Assembly: GCF_023954335.1 (NCBI RefSeq)
Contig: NZ_JAMLIE010000001.1
Coordinates: 248,001 to 312,000 of the forward strand
Direction: 5' to 3'
Length of the DNA: 64,000 nt
From: Aquamicrobium sp.
GTDB taxonomy: Bacteria > Pseudomonadota > Alphaproteobacteria > Rhizobiales > Rhizobiaceae
Within the stretch, counting starts at the first letter, position 1, and each line of letters starts with the position of its first letter. Shown piece after piece: positions 36,334 to 45,633 of the stretch. Position numbers and translations under genes: made by a program. A model generated the notes under the pieces. The model had not been told where the DNA came from and did not search any database. It saw only the letters and a list, made by a program, of their open reading frames with translations.

Positions 36334-37845
36334 ATGACCGGCAGCCCGGTGCGGGTCCACCTTGCCGACGAGGACGCCACGAGCCGGCTCGGCGAGGACA
36401 TAGCCGCGATCCTCAGGCCGGGCGACGCGCTCCTCCTCTCCGGCGATCTCGGCATGGGCAAGACGACGCTGGCCCGCGCCGTCATCCGCGCGCTGGCCGG
36501 CGATCCCGCTCTCGACGTCCCGAGCCCGACCTTCACCATGGTCCAGTCCTATCCGGGCCGCGTACCGGTGCATCATTTCGACCTCTATCGCCTCGCCGCG
36601 CCGGACGAGCTCGAGGAGCTCGGCCTCGCCGAGGCGCTCGGCGAGGGCGCGGTACTGGTCGAGTGGCCCGAACGCGCCGAGGGCGCGCTGCCCGCCGGAG
36701 CGGCGCGGCTCGTCCTTTCCGAGGCGGGCGACGGCCGCGATGCCGAAATCACCGGCCCCGCCGCCTTCCTCGCCCGGCTCTCCCGATCGCTCGCCATCCG
36801 CGCCTTTCTCGACGGGGCCGGCCTTCCGGGCGCGGCGCGGCGCTTCCTGACCGGCGACGCCTCGGCCCGCGCCTACGAGACGGTGTCGCTGCCCGGCCGC
36901 CCGGCCGTGATCCTGATGGACGCGCCGCGCCGGCCGGACGGCCCGCCGATCCGCGACGGGCTGCCCTACAGCCGCATCGCCCATCTCGCCGAATCGGTCA
37001 CGCCCTTCGTCGCCATCGCCGGGGCCTTGCGCGCGGAAGGCTTTTGCGCGCCCGAAATATACGCCGCCGACCTCGACCGGGGCCTGCTGCTGGTCGAGAA
37101 CCTCGGCGCCGAGGGCGTCCTCGACGGCGACGGCAGCCCGGTTCCGGAACGCTACATCGCCGCCGCCGAGCTGCTGGCCGAGATGCACGCGAGGGACTGG
37201 CCGCGCCGCATCGACGTCGCGTCCGGGATCGTCCACGAGGTTCCTCCTTACGACCGCCGCGCGCTCGCCATCGAGACCGAGCTGCTCACCGACTGGTATC
37301 TGCCGCACGTCTCGGGTCGGCCAGTGGACAAGGGGACAGTGGACGAGGCGGCGCGCGCCGCCTATGGCGCGGCCTGGGCCGGCGTCTTCGACCTGCTGGA
37401 GGATGCCGAGAAGACGCTGGTGCTGCGCGACTACCACTCGCCCAACCTGATCTGGCGCGCCGATCGTGAGGGCCGCGACCGCGTCGGCCTGATCGACTTC
37501 CAGGACGCGGTGATCGGCCCCGCCGCCTACGATGTCGCCTCGCTCGCCATGGATGCGCGCGTCGACATCCCGCCGGAGCTGGAGCGCAGCCTCGTCGAGG
37601 CCTATTGCGCAGCGCGTGCCGCACAGGGCGGTTTCGACCGCGCCGGCTTCGACGTCGCCTATGCGGCAATGGCCGCGCAGCGCAACTCCAAGATCCTGGG
37701 CATCTTCGTACGCTTGAACCTGCGCGACGGCAAGCCGGGCTACATGCGCCACCTGCCGCGCATCCGCGACTATCTGTCCCGCGCTCTCGCCCATCCGGCG
37801 TTGGGCGAGCTGCGCGCCTTCTATGCCGGGGCGGGCATCCTGTGA
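36334..37845 (+). CDS. TsaE-AmgK fusion: tRNA t6A ATPase plus amino-sugar kinase
   Basis: 503 residues with two domains. Residues 1-150 are TsaE, the ATPase of tRNA threonylcarbamoyladenosine synthesis: GDLGMGKTTLARAVI, SPTFTMVQSY, and HHFDLYRL. From about 165 an aminoglycoside-phosphotransferase fold follows, with the Brenner-type catalytic loop LVLRDYHSPNLIW and LIDFQDAVIGPAAYDVASL. This half matches AmgK, which phosphorylates MurNAc/GlcNAc at the anomeric position in cell-wall recycling. The continuous frame and conserved junction make a sequencing artefact unlikely. murU follows at once. Confidence 0.92.
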   Translation: MTGSPVRVHLADEDATSRLGEDIAAILRPGDALLLSGDLGMGKTTLARAVIRALAGDPALDVPSPTFTMVQSYPGRVPVHHFDLYRLAAPDELEELGLAEALGEGAVLVEWPERAEGALPAGAARLVLSEAGDGRDAEITGPAAFLARLSRSLAIRAFLDGAGLPGAARRFLTGDASARAYETVSLPGRPAVILMDAPRRPDGPPIRDGLPYSRIAHLAESVTPFVAIAGALRAEGFCAPEIYAADLDRGLLLVENLGAEGVLDGDGSPVPERYIAAAELLAEMHARDWPRRIDVASGIVHEVPPYDRRALAIETELLTDWYLPHVSGRPVDKGTVDEAARAAYGAAWAGVFDLLEDAEKTLVLRDYHSPNLIWRADREGRDRVGLIDFQDAVIGPAAYDVASLAMDARVDIPPELERSLVEAYCAARAAQGGFDRAGFDVAYAAMAAQRNSKILGIFVRLNLRDGKPGYMRHLPRIRDYLSRALAHPALGELRAFYAGAGIL

Positions 37846-37850
37846 CGGCG

Positions 37851-38576
37851 ATGCCGCAGACTGCGCCCAAGACCGTGATGGTGCTGGCGGCCGGGCTCGG
37901 CAAGCGCATGCGGCCGCTGACCGACACCATGCCGAAGCCGCTGGTCGCGATAGCCGGCAGGACCCTGCTCGACCGCGGTCTCGACATGCTCGCCGCCGCC
38001 GGCGTCGAAAAGGCCGTGGTCAACGTCCATTATCTCGGCGGGCAGATCGTCGCGCATGTAAGGACCCGCGCCGCGCCGGCCGTCGCCATTTCCGACGAGA
38101 GCGACCGTCTGCTCGATTCGGCCGGCGGCATCGTCAGGGCGTTGCCGATGCTGGGGCCGGAGCCCTTCCTGATCCTCAACGCCGACACGTTCTGGATCGA
38201 CCGCGACGGATCGGACCTCGAACGCCTCGCCCTTGCATGGGACGGCGCGCGGATGGATATTCTACTCATGCTCGCGCGCACCGACAACGCCACCGGCCAC
38301 AGCGGCGGCACCGATTTCCTGATCGGGCCGGACGGCCGCCTCGCCCGCGCAGCCGGCGCAAGCGATGGCCTGATCTATGCCGGCGTCGGCATCCTCCACC
38401 CGCGCATCTTCGCCGGCGCGAAGGCCGAGCCGCATTCGCTCAACCTTTATTTCGACCGCGCCATCGCCGCCGGGCGGCTTTATGGGCATGTCATGCGCGG
38501 CCACTGGGTCACCGTCGGCACGCCGGAGGCGATTCCCGCCGCCGAGGCGGCGGTTCTGCGCTTCTCGGGGTCATGA
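37851..38576 (+). CDS. murU: N-acetylmuramate-1-phosphate uridylyltransferase MurU
   Basis: A 241-residue nucleotidyltransferase. The signature MVLAAGLGKRMRPLTDTMPKPLV lies near the start in two pieces, LNADTFWIDRDG carries the metal-binding aspartate, and WVTVGTPEAI closes it. MurU turns MurNAc-1-P and UTP into UDP-MurNAc, the next step after AmgK, so the gene order mirrors the pathway. A GTG at 37842 overlapping the previous stop as GTGA is an alternative start. The stop overlaps addB as ATGA. Confidence 0.9.
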   Translation: MPQTAPKTVMVLAAGLGKRMRPLTDTMPKPLVAIAGRTLLDRGLDMLAAAGVEKAVVNVHYLGGQIVAHVRTRAAPAVAISDESDRLLDSAGGIVRALPMLGPEPFLILNADTFWIDRDGSDLERLALAWDGARMDILLMLARTDNATGHSGGTDFLIGPDGRLARAAGASDGLIYAGVGILHPRIFAGAKAEPHSLNLYFDRAIAAGRLYGHVMRGHWVTVGTPEAIPAAEAAVLRFSGS

Positions 38577-41500
38577 GCCCGCGCGTCCTGTCGATACCGG
38601 CCGGCACGGCCTTCCTGCCCACCCTTGCCGACGCGCTGCTTTCCGGCCGGCTGGTTCCTGGCTTTTCCCATGACGGCGACCCGCTGAAGCTCGCGGCGGC
38701 GACGATCTACGTGCCGACCCGCCGCGCCGCCCGCGCCCTGCGCGGCGTGTTCGTCGAGCGTCTCGGCGGCGTCTCGGCCATCCTGCCGGCGATCCATCCG
38801 CTCGGCGAGTTCGACGAGGACGCCGTCCTCTTCGACGGTTCAGGTGCCGACGCGCTGGCGCTCAGCCCCCCGATCGGTCAACTCGACCGCCTGTTGCTGC
38901 TCGCCCCCCTCGTGCAGGCGTGGAAGAAGCGGCTGCCGGCGCATGTCGCCGCCCTGTTCGGCGAGGAGGTGGTGGTGCCGGCCTCGTTGGCCGACGCCGT
39001 CTGGCTGTCGCGCGATCTCGCCGCCCTGATGGATGAGATCGAGACCGGCGGCGCCGACTGGGCCCGCCTCGCCTCGCTGGTGCCGGACGACCTCGCCAAC
39101 TGGTGGCAGGTGACGCTGGAGTTCCTCGACATCGTCACGAGCGCATGGCCGGCCCTCCTTGCCGAGCGCGACCGCTCCAACCCGGCTGCCCACCGCAATG
39201 CCGGCATCCTCGCCGAGGCCGAGCGGCTTGCCCGCACGCCGCTCTCCGGCCCGGTGATCGCCGCCGGCTCGACCGGCTCGATCCCCGCCACCGCCCGGTT
39301 GCTCGCAGCGATCTCGCGCCTGCCCGCCGGTGCGGTTGTGCTACCCGGCCTCGACAGCGCCATGGACACGGCGAGCTGGAACGCCATCGCCGATCCCGAC
39401 AGCGCGGCCTCCGGCTTCGGCCACCCGCAGGCGGGGCTGAAAAAGCTGCTCGCAATCCTCGGCGTCGCCCGCGCTGATGTCGAGGCATTGTCCGCGCCGT
39501 CACCGGCCATCGCCGCGCGAATGGCCTTCGTTGCCGAGGCGCTGCGCCCGGCCGAGACCACCGACGCCTGGGCCGGCAAGGGCGCGGCGGCCACGCCCCA
39601 TGCCCTCGACGGCGTGACGCTGGTCGAGGCGGCGAACGAGCGCGAGGAGGCCTTAGCCATCGCCGTCGCGCTGCGGTTGGCGCTGGCGGAGGGCACCGCC
39701 GCCCTCGTCACCGGCGACCGCGAGCTCGCCCGCCGCGTCGCGACGGAGCTGCGCCGCTTCGGCATCGAGGCCGACGATTCGGGCGGCGTGCCGCTCGACG
39801 CCACCCCGCCGGCAACGCTGATGCGGCTGATGCTGGAGGCGGCGCTGCGGCCGGGCGACGCGGTGGCGATCCTGTCGCTGCTGAAGCATCCGCTGCTCCG
39901 CGCCGGCATGGAACGCGCCCGCGCCCGCGCGGCGGCCGAAACCATCGACCTCGTCGCGCTGCGCGGCGGCGCGGGCCGGCCGGACGCGGCGACGCTCGGC
40001 TCCGCCTTCGACGCGCGTCTCGCCGCGCTCGCAACCGAGCCGCGCCGGCCGTTCTGGTGGAACCGCCCCACGCCGCAACGTCTCGACGACGCCCGCGCCC
40101 TGCTCGCGGCGGTCGAGGCTGCTCTGGCGCCCCTCGTCGCGCTGCGCTGCGCGCGGGTTTCGCTGGCCGAGCTGGCTCGGGCGACGGTCCTTTCCTTCGA
40201 GGCGCTCGGCCGCGACGAGGCGGGAAGCCTGCGCGAGCTCTATCGCGGCGATGCCGGCGAGGCGCTTGCCGCCTTCCTGCGCGCGCTGCTGGCGGCGGCC
40301 GACGGCCAGCCGGTCGATGGGGCCGAATGGCCCGACATCTTCGCCGCCCTCGTCGCCGGCGAAAGCGTCAAGCCGTCCGTGACGGGCGACAGCCGCGTCG
40401 CCATCTGGGGCGCGCTCGAGGCGCGGCTGCAATCGGTCGACACGCTGGTGCTCGGCGGGCTGAACGAGGGCTCGTGGCCGCGCCGGGCCGAGCCCGACCG
40501 CTTCATGTCGCGCTTCATGAAGGCGGGGATGGAGCTCGAGCCGCCGGAGCGGCGCATCGGCCAGGCCGCGCACGATTTCTTCATGGCCATGGGCGCGGGC
40601 AAGGTGGTGCTGACGCGCGCGGCCCGCGCCGGCGACGCGCCGGCCCTGCCCTCGCGCTGGCTGCAACGGCTCGAAACGCTCGGCGGCGAGGCCGCCCTCG
40701 CGCCGCCGCGCGCGCGAGGCGCGGCGGTGCTCGACTGGGCGCGCGGCCTCGACCGCACTGACTCTGTCCCGTTCGCGCCGCGCCCCGCGCCGCGCCCGCC
40801 GCTCGCCCTGCGGCCGAGGCGCTTTTCCGTCACCGAGGTCGAGACGCTGCGCCGCGACCCCTACGCCGTCTATGTCCGCCGCGTCCTCAGGCTGGAGGCG
40901 CTGGAGCCGCTGATCCGCGACCCCGGCGCGGCCGAGCGCGGCACGCTGTTCCACGACATCGTCCACGCCTTCGCGCTCGCCGGCGTCGACCCGGCCGCGC
41001 CGGACGCCGAGGCGCGGCTCGTCCGCATCGGCCGCGAGACGTTCGACGCCTGCGGCCTGCCGCCCGACATCGACGCCGTGTGGTGGCCGCGCTTCGTGCG
41101 CATGGCCGGCCGGTTCGTCGTCTGGGAGCGCACCCGCCCCTCGGTCGTGCGGCGGCTCGCAGAGGCGAAGGCCGACGCAACGCAAGTCGGCGCGACCGGC
41201 GTCGTCCTTTCCGGCCGCGCCGACCGCATCGACCTCCTGCCCGCCGGCATGGCCGACATCGTCGACTTCAAGACCGGCTCCTCGCCGTCGAAGGCGCAGG
41301 CGCACACGCTGCTCAGCCCGCAGCTGGCGCTCGAAGGCGCGCTGCTGATGCGCGGCGCCTTCGCGGAAGCTGGCGAGCGCCTGCCAGCCGAGCTGCTTTA
41401 CGTGCGCATGAAGGCGAATGGCGACGTCGCCGAGGAATCGATCCTCGTCCACAACCGCCAGCAGAAAGCGGCGACCGACCTGTCGCAGGAGGCGTGGGCG

Positions 41501-41668
41501 CGGCTGGAACGCCTGCTCGATCATTACGGTAACGAAACGAGCGGTTATCTCTCCCGCGCCCTGCCGTTCCGGGAGGGCGACACCGGCGGCGACTACGACC
41601 ACCTTGCCCGCGTGCTCGAATGGTCGGCCGGCGGCGATGCCGACGAGGCGGGCGGCGACGGCGGATGA
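38573..41668 (+). CDS. addB: double-strand break repair protein AddB
   Basis: A 1031-residue subunit of the AddAB helicase-nuclease. The N-terminal half is helicase-like (FLPTLADALL, IYVPTRRAARALRGVF) without a working Walker A motif, as usual for AddB in alphaproteobacteria. The C-terminal RecB-type nuclease domain shows GTLFHDIVHAFA and the catalytic ADIVDFKTGSSPSKAQ. Overlaps murU and addA by ATGA at both ends. Confidence 0.94.
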   Translation: MSPRVLSIPAGTAFLPTLADALLSGRLVPGFSHDGDPLKLAAATIYVPTRRAARALRGVFVERLGGVSAILPAIHPLGEFDEDAVLFDGSGADALALSPPIGQLDRLLLLAPLVQAWKKRLPAHVAALFGEEVVVPASLADAVWLSRDLAALMDEIETGGADWARLASLVPDDLANWWQVTLEFLDIVTSAWPALLAERDRSNPAAHRNAGILAEAERLARTPLSGPVIAAGSTGSIPATARLLAAISRLPAGAVVLPGLDSAMDTASWNAIADPDSAASGFGHPQAGLKKLLAILGVARADVEALSAPSPAIAARMAFVAEALRPAETTDAWAGKGAAATPHALDGVTLVEAANEREEALAIAVALRLALAEGTAALVTGDRELARRVATELRRFGIEADDSGGVPLDATPPATLMRLMLEAALRPGDAVAILSLLKHPLLRAGMERARARAAAETIDLVALRGGAGRPDAATLGSAFDARLAALATEPRRPFWWNRPTPQRLDDARALLAAVEAALAPLVALRCARVSLAELARATVLSFEALGRDEAGSLRELYRGDAGEALAAFLRALLAAADGQPVDGAEWPDIFAALVAGESVKPSVTGDSRVAIWGALEARLQSVDTLVLGGLNEGSWPRRAEPDRFMSRFMKAGMELEPPERRIGQAAHDFFMAMGAGKVVLTRAARAGDAPALPSRWLQRLETLGGEAALAPPRARGAAVLDWARGLDRTDSVPFAPRPAPRPPLALRPRRFSVTEVETLRRDPYAVYVRRVLRLEALEPLIRDPGAAERGTLFHDIVHAFALAGVDPAAPDAEARLVRIGRETFDACGLPPDIDAVWWPRFVRMAGRFVVWERTRPSVVRRLAEAKADATQVGATGVVLSGRADRIDLLPAGMADIVDFKTGSSPSKAQAHTLLSPQLALEGALLMRGAFAEAGERLPAELLYVRMKANGDVAEESILVHNRQQKAATDLSQEAWARLERLLDHYGNETSGYLSRALPFREGDTGGDYDHLARVLEWSAGGDADEAGGDGG

Positions 41669-44600
41669 GCGGCTTCGTCGTCCCGGCCGATACGCTCGCG
41701 GCGCAGGCCACTGCCGCCGAGCCGTCGCTTTCGGCCTGGGTGTCGGCCAATGCCGGCTCCGGCAAGACGCATGTGCTGGCGCAGCGAGTCATCCGCCTGC
41801 TTCTCGGCGGGGCCGACCCGTCGCGCATATTGTGCCTGACCTACACCCGCGCCGCCGCCGCCAACATGGCCGGCCGCGTGTTCAGGAACCTCGCGCGCTG
41901 GGCGACGCTGCCCGACGCCGCGCTCGCCGGCGAGATCTTTGCGCTCGAAGGCCGCGCGCCGGACGCCGAACGCATGGCCTACGCCCGCCGCCTGTTCGCG
42001 CGGGCGCTGGAAACGCCGGGCGGGCTGAAGATCCAGACCATCCACGCCTTCTGCGAGGCGGTGCTGCACCAGTTCCCGCTCGAGGCCAACATCGCCGGCC
42101 ATTTCGAGATGCTGGACGGGCAGATGGAGGCGGCGCTGGTCGCCGAGGCGCGGCGCGAGATGATCGCCACCGCCGCCGAAGAAGGTTCCGGGCTGGCCGA
42201 CGCCTTCGCCGCCGTGCTGGCGCTCGGCGGCGAGAGCGGGCTCGACCAGCTCCTGTCGGCCATCGTCGCCCGACGCGACGCGCTGAAGGGGTTCATCGCC
42301 GAGATCGGCGAGGGCGACGCGGCCTTTGCACCGCTGTTCGCCGCATTCGGCTTCTCCGATGGGGAAACCCCTGAAAAAATAGCGGCCCGCCTCTTGCCCG
42401 ACCGCTATTTCACCGCCGCCCTCGCCGCCGAGATCGGCCGTCATGCGGCGGCGGCCGGCAAGGCGACGGCACAGGATTTCGCCGCCGGGCTAGCGGCGGC
42501 GTCGCAGGCCGACCCGCTGGAGCGTTTGCCGGTCCTGCGCGGCCTATTCCTGACGAGGAAGGCGGGCGAGGGCTGGGTCGCGAAATCGACCCGCAACCTC
42601 ATGGCCAGGGGGGTGGGCGAGTTCTTCCCCGAATTCCCGGCTGAGTTCGAACGTTTCGCTACCGAAATAGACGAGGCGTGCGACCGCGTCGCGCTTCATG
42701 CCATGCTTTCGGGCACCCGAGCCGCGCTCGTCGTCGCCGACTGGCTGATCGCCCGCTACGAGCGGCTGAAGAGCGCGCGCGGCTTTCTCGACTTCAACGA
42801 CCTGATCGTCCGCACCGTCGCGCTCCTGTCGCGGCAGGATGCCGGCCCGTGGGTGCAGTACAAGCTCGACAAGGGCATCGACCACATCCTGCTCGACGAG
42901 GCGCAGGACACCAGCCCCGACCAGTGGGCGGTGGTCAAGGCGCTGGCCGCCGAGTTCTTCGCCGGCCATGGCGCGCGCGAGGGGCGCACCCGCACGATCT
43001 TCGCCGTTGGCGACGAGAAGCAGTCGATCTATTCCTTTCAAGGGGCGGAGCCGGAATCCTTCGCGCTCGGCGGCCGCTTCTTCCGCGAGCGGGTCGCGGC
43101 GGCCGAGGGGCGCTTCGAGCGCGTCAGGCTGACCCGCTCCTTCCGCTCGACATGGGACGTGCTTTCGGCCGTCGATCTCGTCTTCGCCGACGAGGCCAAC
43201 CGCGACGGCCTGACCCGCGACCCCGAACCGATCGAGCATCGCGCCATCCGCGACGCCGCCCCCGGCCATGTCGAGGTCTGGCCGTCGCTGTCGCCGGTCA
43301 CGGTCGAGGAGCCGGACGACTGGGCGCAAGGCATCGACCACGCCTCGGCGCCGGCCGTGCGGCTGGCCGGCCAGATCGCGGCGACGATCCGCCATTGGCT
43401 GGCGGGCAGCGAGCGCATCGGCGAGAAGCGGCTGCTACTCGGCCCCGGTGACGTCATGGTTCTGGTCCGCAAGCGCGACCGCTTCATCCACGCGCTGACG
43501 CGCGAATTGAAGAATCTCGGCATCCCGGTCGCCGGCGCGGACAGGCTGCTGCTGACCGGCCACATCGCCGTGCAGGACCTCCTCGCCATCGCCCGTGTCT
43601 GCCTCCAGCCGGACGACGACCTGTCGCTCGCCGCGCTGCTGAAGAGCCCGGCCTTCGGCTTCGACGAGGACGAGCTGTTCGCGCTCGCCGCCGCCCGGCC
43701 GGGCTCGCTGCTCGATGCCTTGCGCGCGGCGGCCGAGGCCGGCGGCAAGGCGGGCGAGGCGTGGCGCATGCTCTCGCGCTGGCGCGCCGAGGCCGGCTTC
43801 GGCGCGCCCTTCGCCTTCTTCGCCGGGATTCTCGCGCGCGACGGACTGCGCCGCAAGTTCATCGCCCGGCTCGGCCCGGAAGCCGGCGACGTGGTCGACG
43901 AGTTCCTGAATTTCTGCCTCGCGGCGGCCAAGACCGGCACCACCGAGCTGGAGGCGCTGGTCGCGCTGCTCGACCGCGGCGGGCCCGAGGTCAAGCGCGA
44001 GATGGACCAGACGCGCGGCGAGGTGCGGATCATGACCGCCCACGCCGCCAAGGGGCTGGAAGCGCCGGTGGTGTTCCTGGTCGACAGCGGGGCCGCGCCC
44101 TTCTCGGCCAGCCATTTGCCGCGGCTGGTGCCGTTCGACGCGCCCGGCAAGGCGTGGCGCGGCAAGGGCTTCCTCTGGCGCGCCGGCGCCGAGACCGCCA
44201 ACCGCTTCTCGGCCGCGCTGGAGGCCGAGGCGTGGCGCAAGGCCGAGCAGGAATATCGCCGCCTGCTCTATGTCGGGATGACGCGGGCCGAGGACCGGCT
44301 GATCGTCTGCGGCTATCACGGCGCGCGCGGCCGCAACGAAGGCACATGGCACGCCATGGTCGAGACCGCGCTCGCCGCCTCGGCAAGCACGGCGCGGCAG
44401 ACCCATCCGGCGACGGGCGAGGCCGTGCTGTCCTATCGCGTGACGCCGCCGGCCTCCGGCGCGCCGACTAGCGACACGGCGCCCGCTCCGCGAGCCGCCC
44501 CGCCCGCCCCGCCGTCCGCCCTGTTCGAGCCCCTGCCGCCGCCGCCCGCGCTGCCGCGTCCGCTCGCGCCCTCCGGCGCGGGCGCGGCGATCGAGCCGGA

Positions 44601-45183
44601 GCCGGACGCCGCCTTTGCCGGCCGCTCGCCGGTTCTCGACGCCGATGCCGCGCCCGCCTTCGCGCTCGAGCGCGGTACGGCGCTGCACCGCCTGCTCCAG
44701 ATGCTGCCCGAGATCGCGGCGGACCGGCGCGAGGCGGCCGCCGCCCTCTATCTCGCGCGGATCGGCGCGGCCTGGCCCGAGGGCGAGCGCGAGCGCCTGT
44801 GGCGCTCGGTCGAGCGGGTGCTTGCCGATCCGGATTTCGCGCCGATCTTCGCGCCCGGCTCGCGGGCCGAGGTGGCGGTGATGGGCCGGGTCGAGGTCGC
44901 CGGCGCGGAGCGCGCCGTCTCGGGCAAGATCGACCGGCTGGCGGCGACGGACGAGGCGGTGCTGATCGTCGATTTCAAGACCGGCCGCCCGCCGCAATCG
45001 AACGATCCCGCCGCACTGCCGCCGACGCATGTGGCGCAGATGGCGCTCTACCGCGCGCTGCTGCGGCCGCTCTATCCGGGCCGCGACGTGCGGGCGGCGC
45101 TGGTCTATACGGAAGCGCCGCTCCTCGTGCCGCTCACGGCAGCCGTGCTCGACCATGCGCTTGCCCGACTCACGGCGACGTGA
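41665..45183 (+). CDS. addA: double-strand break repair helicase AddA
   Basis: A 1172-residue UvrD-family helicase with a C-terminal nuclease. Walker A is SANAGSGKTHVLAQRVI at about 30-46, motif Ia is CLTYTRAAAANM, motif II is ILLDEAQDTSPDQW, motif IV-VI region includes FAVGDEKQSIYSFQGAEP and LLYVGMTRAEDRL. The nuclease domain has GTALHRLLQMLPEI and LIVDFKTGRPP. A proline/alanine-rich linker (about 930-980) joins the halves. No recBCD genes are seen nearby; AddAB is the rhizobial alternative. Confidence 0.96.
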   Translation: MSGFVVPADTLAAQATAAEPSLSAWVSANAGSGKTHVLAQRVIRLLLGGADPSRILCLTYTRAAAANMAGRVFRNLARWATLPDAALAGEIFALEGRAPDAERMAYARRLFARALETPGGLKIQTIHAFCEAVLHQFPLEANIAGHFEMLDGQMEAALVAEARREMIATAAEEGSGLADAFAAVLALGGESGLDQLLSAIVARRDALKGFIAEIGEGDAAFAPLFAAFGFSDGETPEKIAARLLPDRYFTAALAAEIGRHAAAAGKATAQDFAAGLAAASQADPLERLPVLRGLFLTRKAGEGWVAKSTRNLMARGVGEFFPEFPAEFERFATEIDEACDRVALHAMLSGTRAALVVADWLIARYERLKSARGFLDFNDLIVRTVALLSRQDAGPWVQYKLDKGIDHILLDEAQDTSPDQWAVVKALAAEFFAGHGAREGRTRTIFAVGDEKQSIYSFQGAEPESFALGGRFFRERVAAAEGRFERVRLTRSFRSTWDVLSAVDLVFADEANRDGLTRDPEPIEHRAIRDAAPGHVEVWPSLSPVTVEEPDDWAQGIDHASAPAVRLAGQIAATIRHWLAGSERIGEKRLLLGPGDVMVLVRKRDRFIHALTRELKNLGIPVAGADRLLLTGHIAVQDLLAIARVCLQPDDDLSLAALLKSPAFGFDEDELFALAAARPGSLLDALRAAAEAGGKAGEAWRMLSRWRAEAGFGAPFAFFAGILARDGLRRKFIARLGPEAGDVVDEFLNFCLAAAKTGTTELEALVALLDRGGPEVKREMDQTRGEVRIMTAHAAKGLEAPVVFLVDSGAAPFSASHLPRLVPFDAPGKAWRGKGFLWRAGAETANRFSAALEAEAWRKAEQEYRRLLYVGMTRAEDRLIVCGYHGARGRNEGTWHAMVETALAASASTARQTHPATGEAVLSYRVTPPASGAPTSDTAPAPRAAPPAPPSALFEPLPPPPALPRPLAPSGAGAAIEPEPDAAFAGRSPVLDADAAPAFALERGTALHRLLQMLPEIAADRREAAAALYLARIGAAWPEGERERLWRSVERVLADPDFAPIFAPGSRAEVAVMGRVEVAGAERAVSGKIDRLAATDEAVLIVDFKTGRPPQSNDPAALPPTHVAQMALYRALLRPLYPGRDVRAALVYTEAPLLVPLTAAVLDHALARLTAT

Positions 45184-45257
45184 CAAAACGGGTGCTTGAA
45201 CTTGCCGCCCGCCTCACCCACATGCGCGGCCGAACCGAATTTCAGGGAGTTTCCGAC

Positions 45258-45581
45258 ATGGCCACCGTCACCGTAACCAACAGCAACTTTCAGGCCGACG
45301 TGCTCGATTCGGCCGAACCCGTGGTGGTGGATTTCTGGGCCGAGTGGTGCGGCCCGTGCAAGATGATCGCCCCGGCGCTCGAGGAGATCTCGGCCCAGTA
45401 TGCCGGCAAGGTCAAGATCGCCAAGCTGAACATCGACGAGAACCCCGAGCTCGCCGCCCAGTATGGCGTGCGCTCGATCCCGACGCTGATGCTGTTCAAG
45501 GACGGCGCGGTCGCCGACACCAAGGTCGGCGCGGCGCCGAAGACGGCGCTTTCGGCGTGGATCGGCGGCGCGGTCGCCTGA
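45258..45581 (+). CDS. trxA: thioredoxin
   Basis: A 107-residue cytosolic disulfide reductase. The active site is WCGPCK with Cys31 and Cys34, the cis-proline is in VRSIPTLMLFKDG. The ATG follows AGGGAG. It stands 74 bases after addA, and is followed by a terminator that separates it from convergent folC. Confidence 0.97.
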   Translation: MATVTVTNSNFQADVLDSAEPVVVDFWAEWCGPCKMIAPALEEISAQYAGKVKIAKLNIDENPELAAQYGVRSIPTLMLFKDGAVADTKVGAAPKTALSAWIGGAVA

Positions 45582-45605
45582 TCGCACTTTCCCGGATGAA
45601 CTTCG

Positions 45606-45631
45606 AAAGCCCGGCCCCGCGCCGGGCTTTT
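45606..45631. terminator. bidirectional terminator between trxA and folC
   Basis: AAAGCCCGGC (45606-45615) pairs with GCCGGGCTTT (45621-45630) around CCCGC, with one more T after it. It lies 24 bases after trxA and abuts the 3' end of folC, so it can serve both convergent genes. Confidence 0.8.
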
Positions 45632-45633
45632 GC

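Noticed and set aside
36334..37845. TsaE-AmgK as a frameshift or assembly error joining two genes
   Set aside because: One uninterrupted frame, both domains complete, and the fusion is known in rhizobia, so it is likely genuine.
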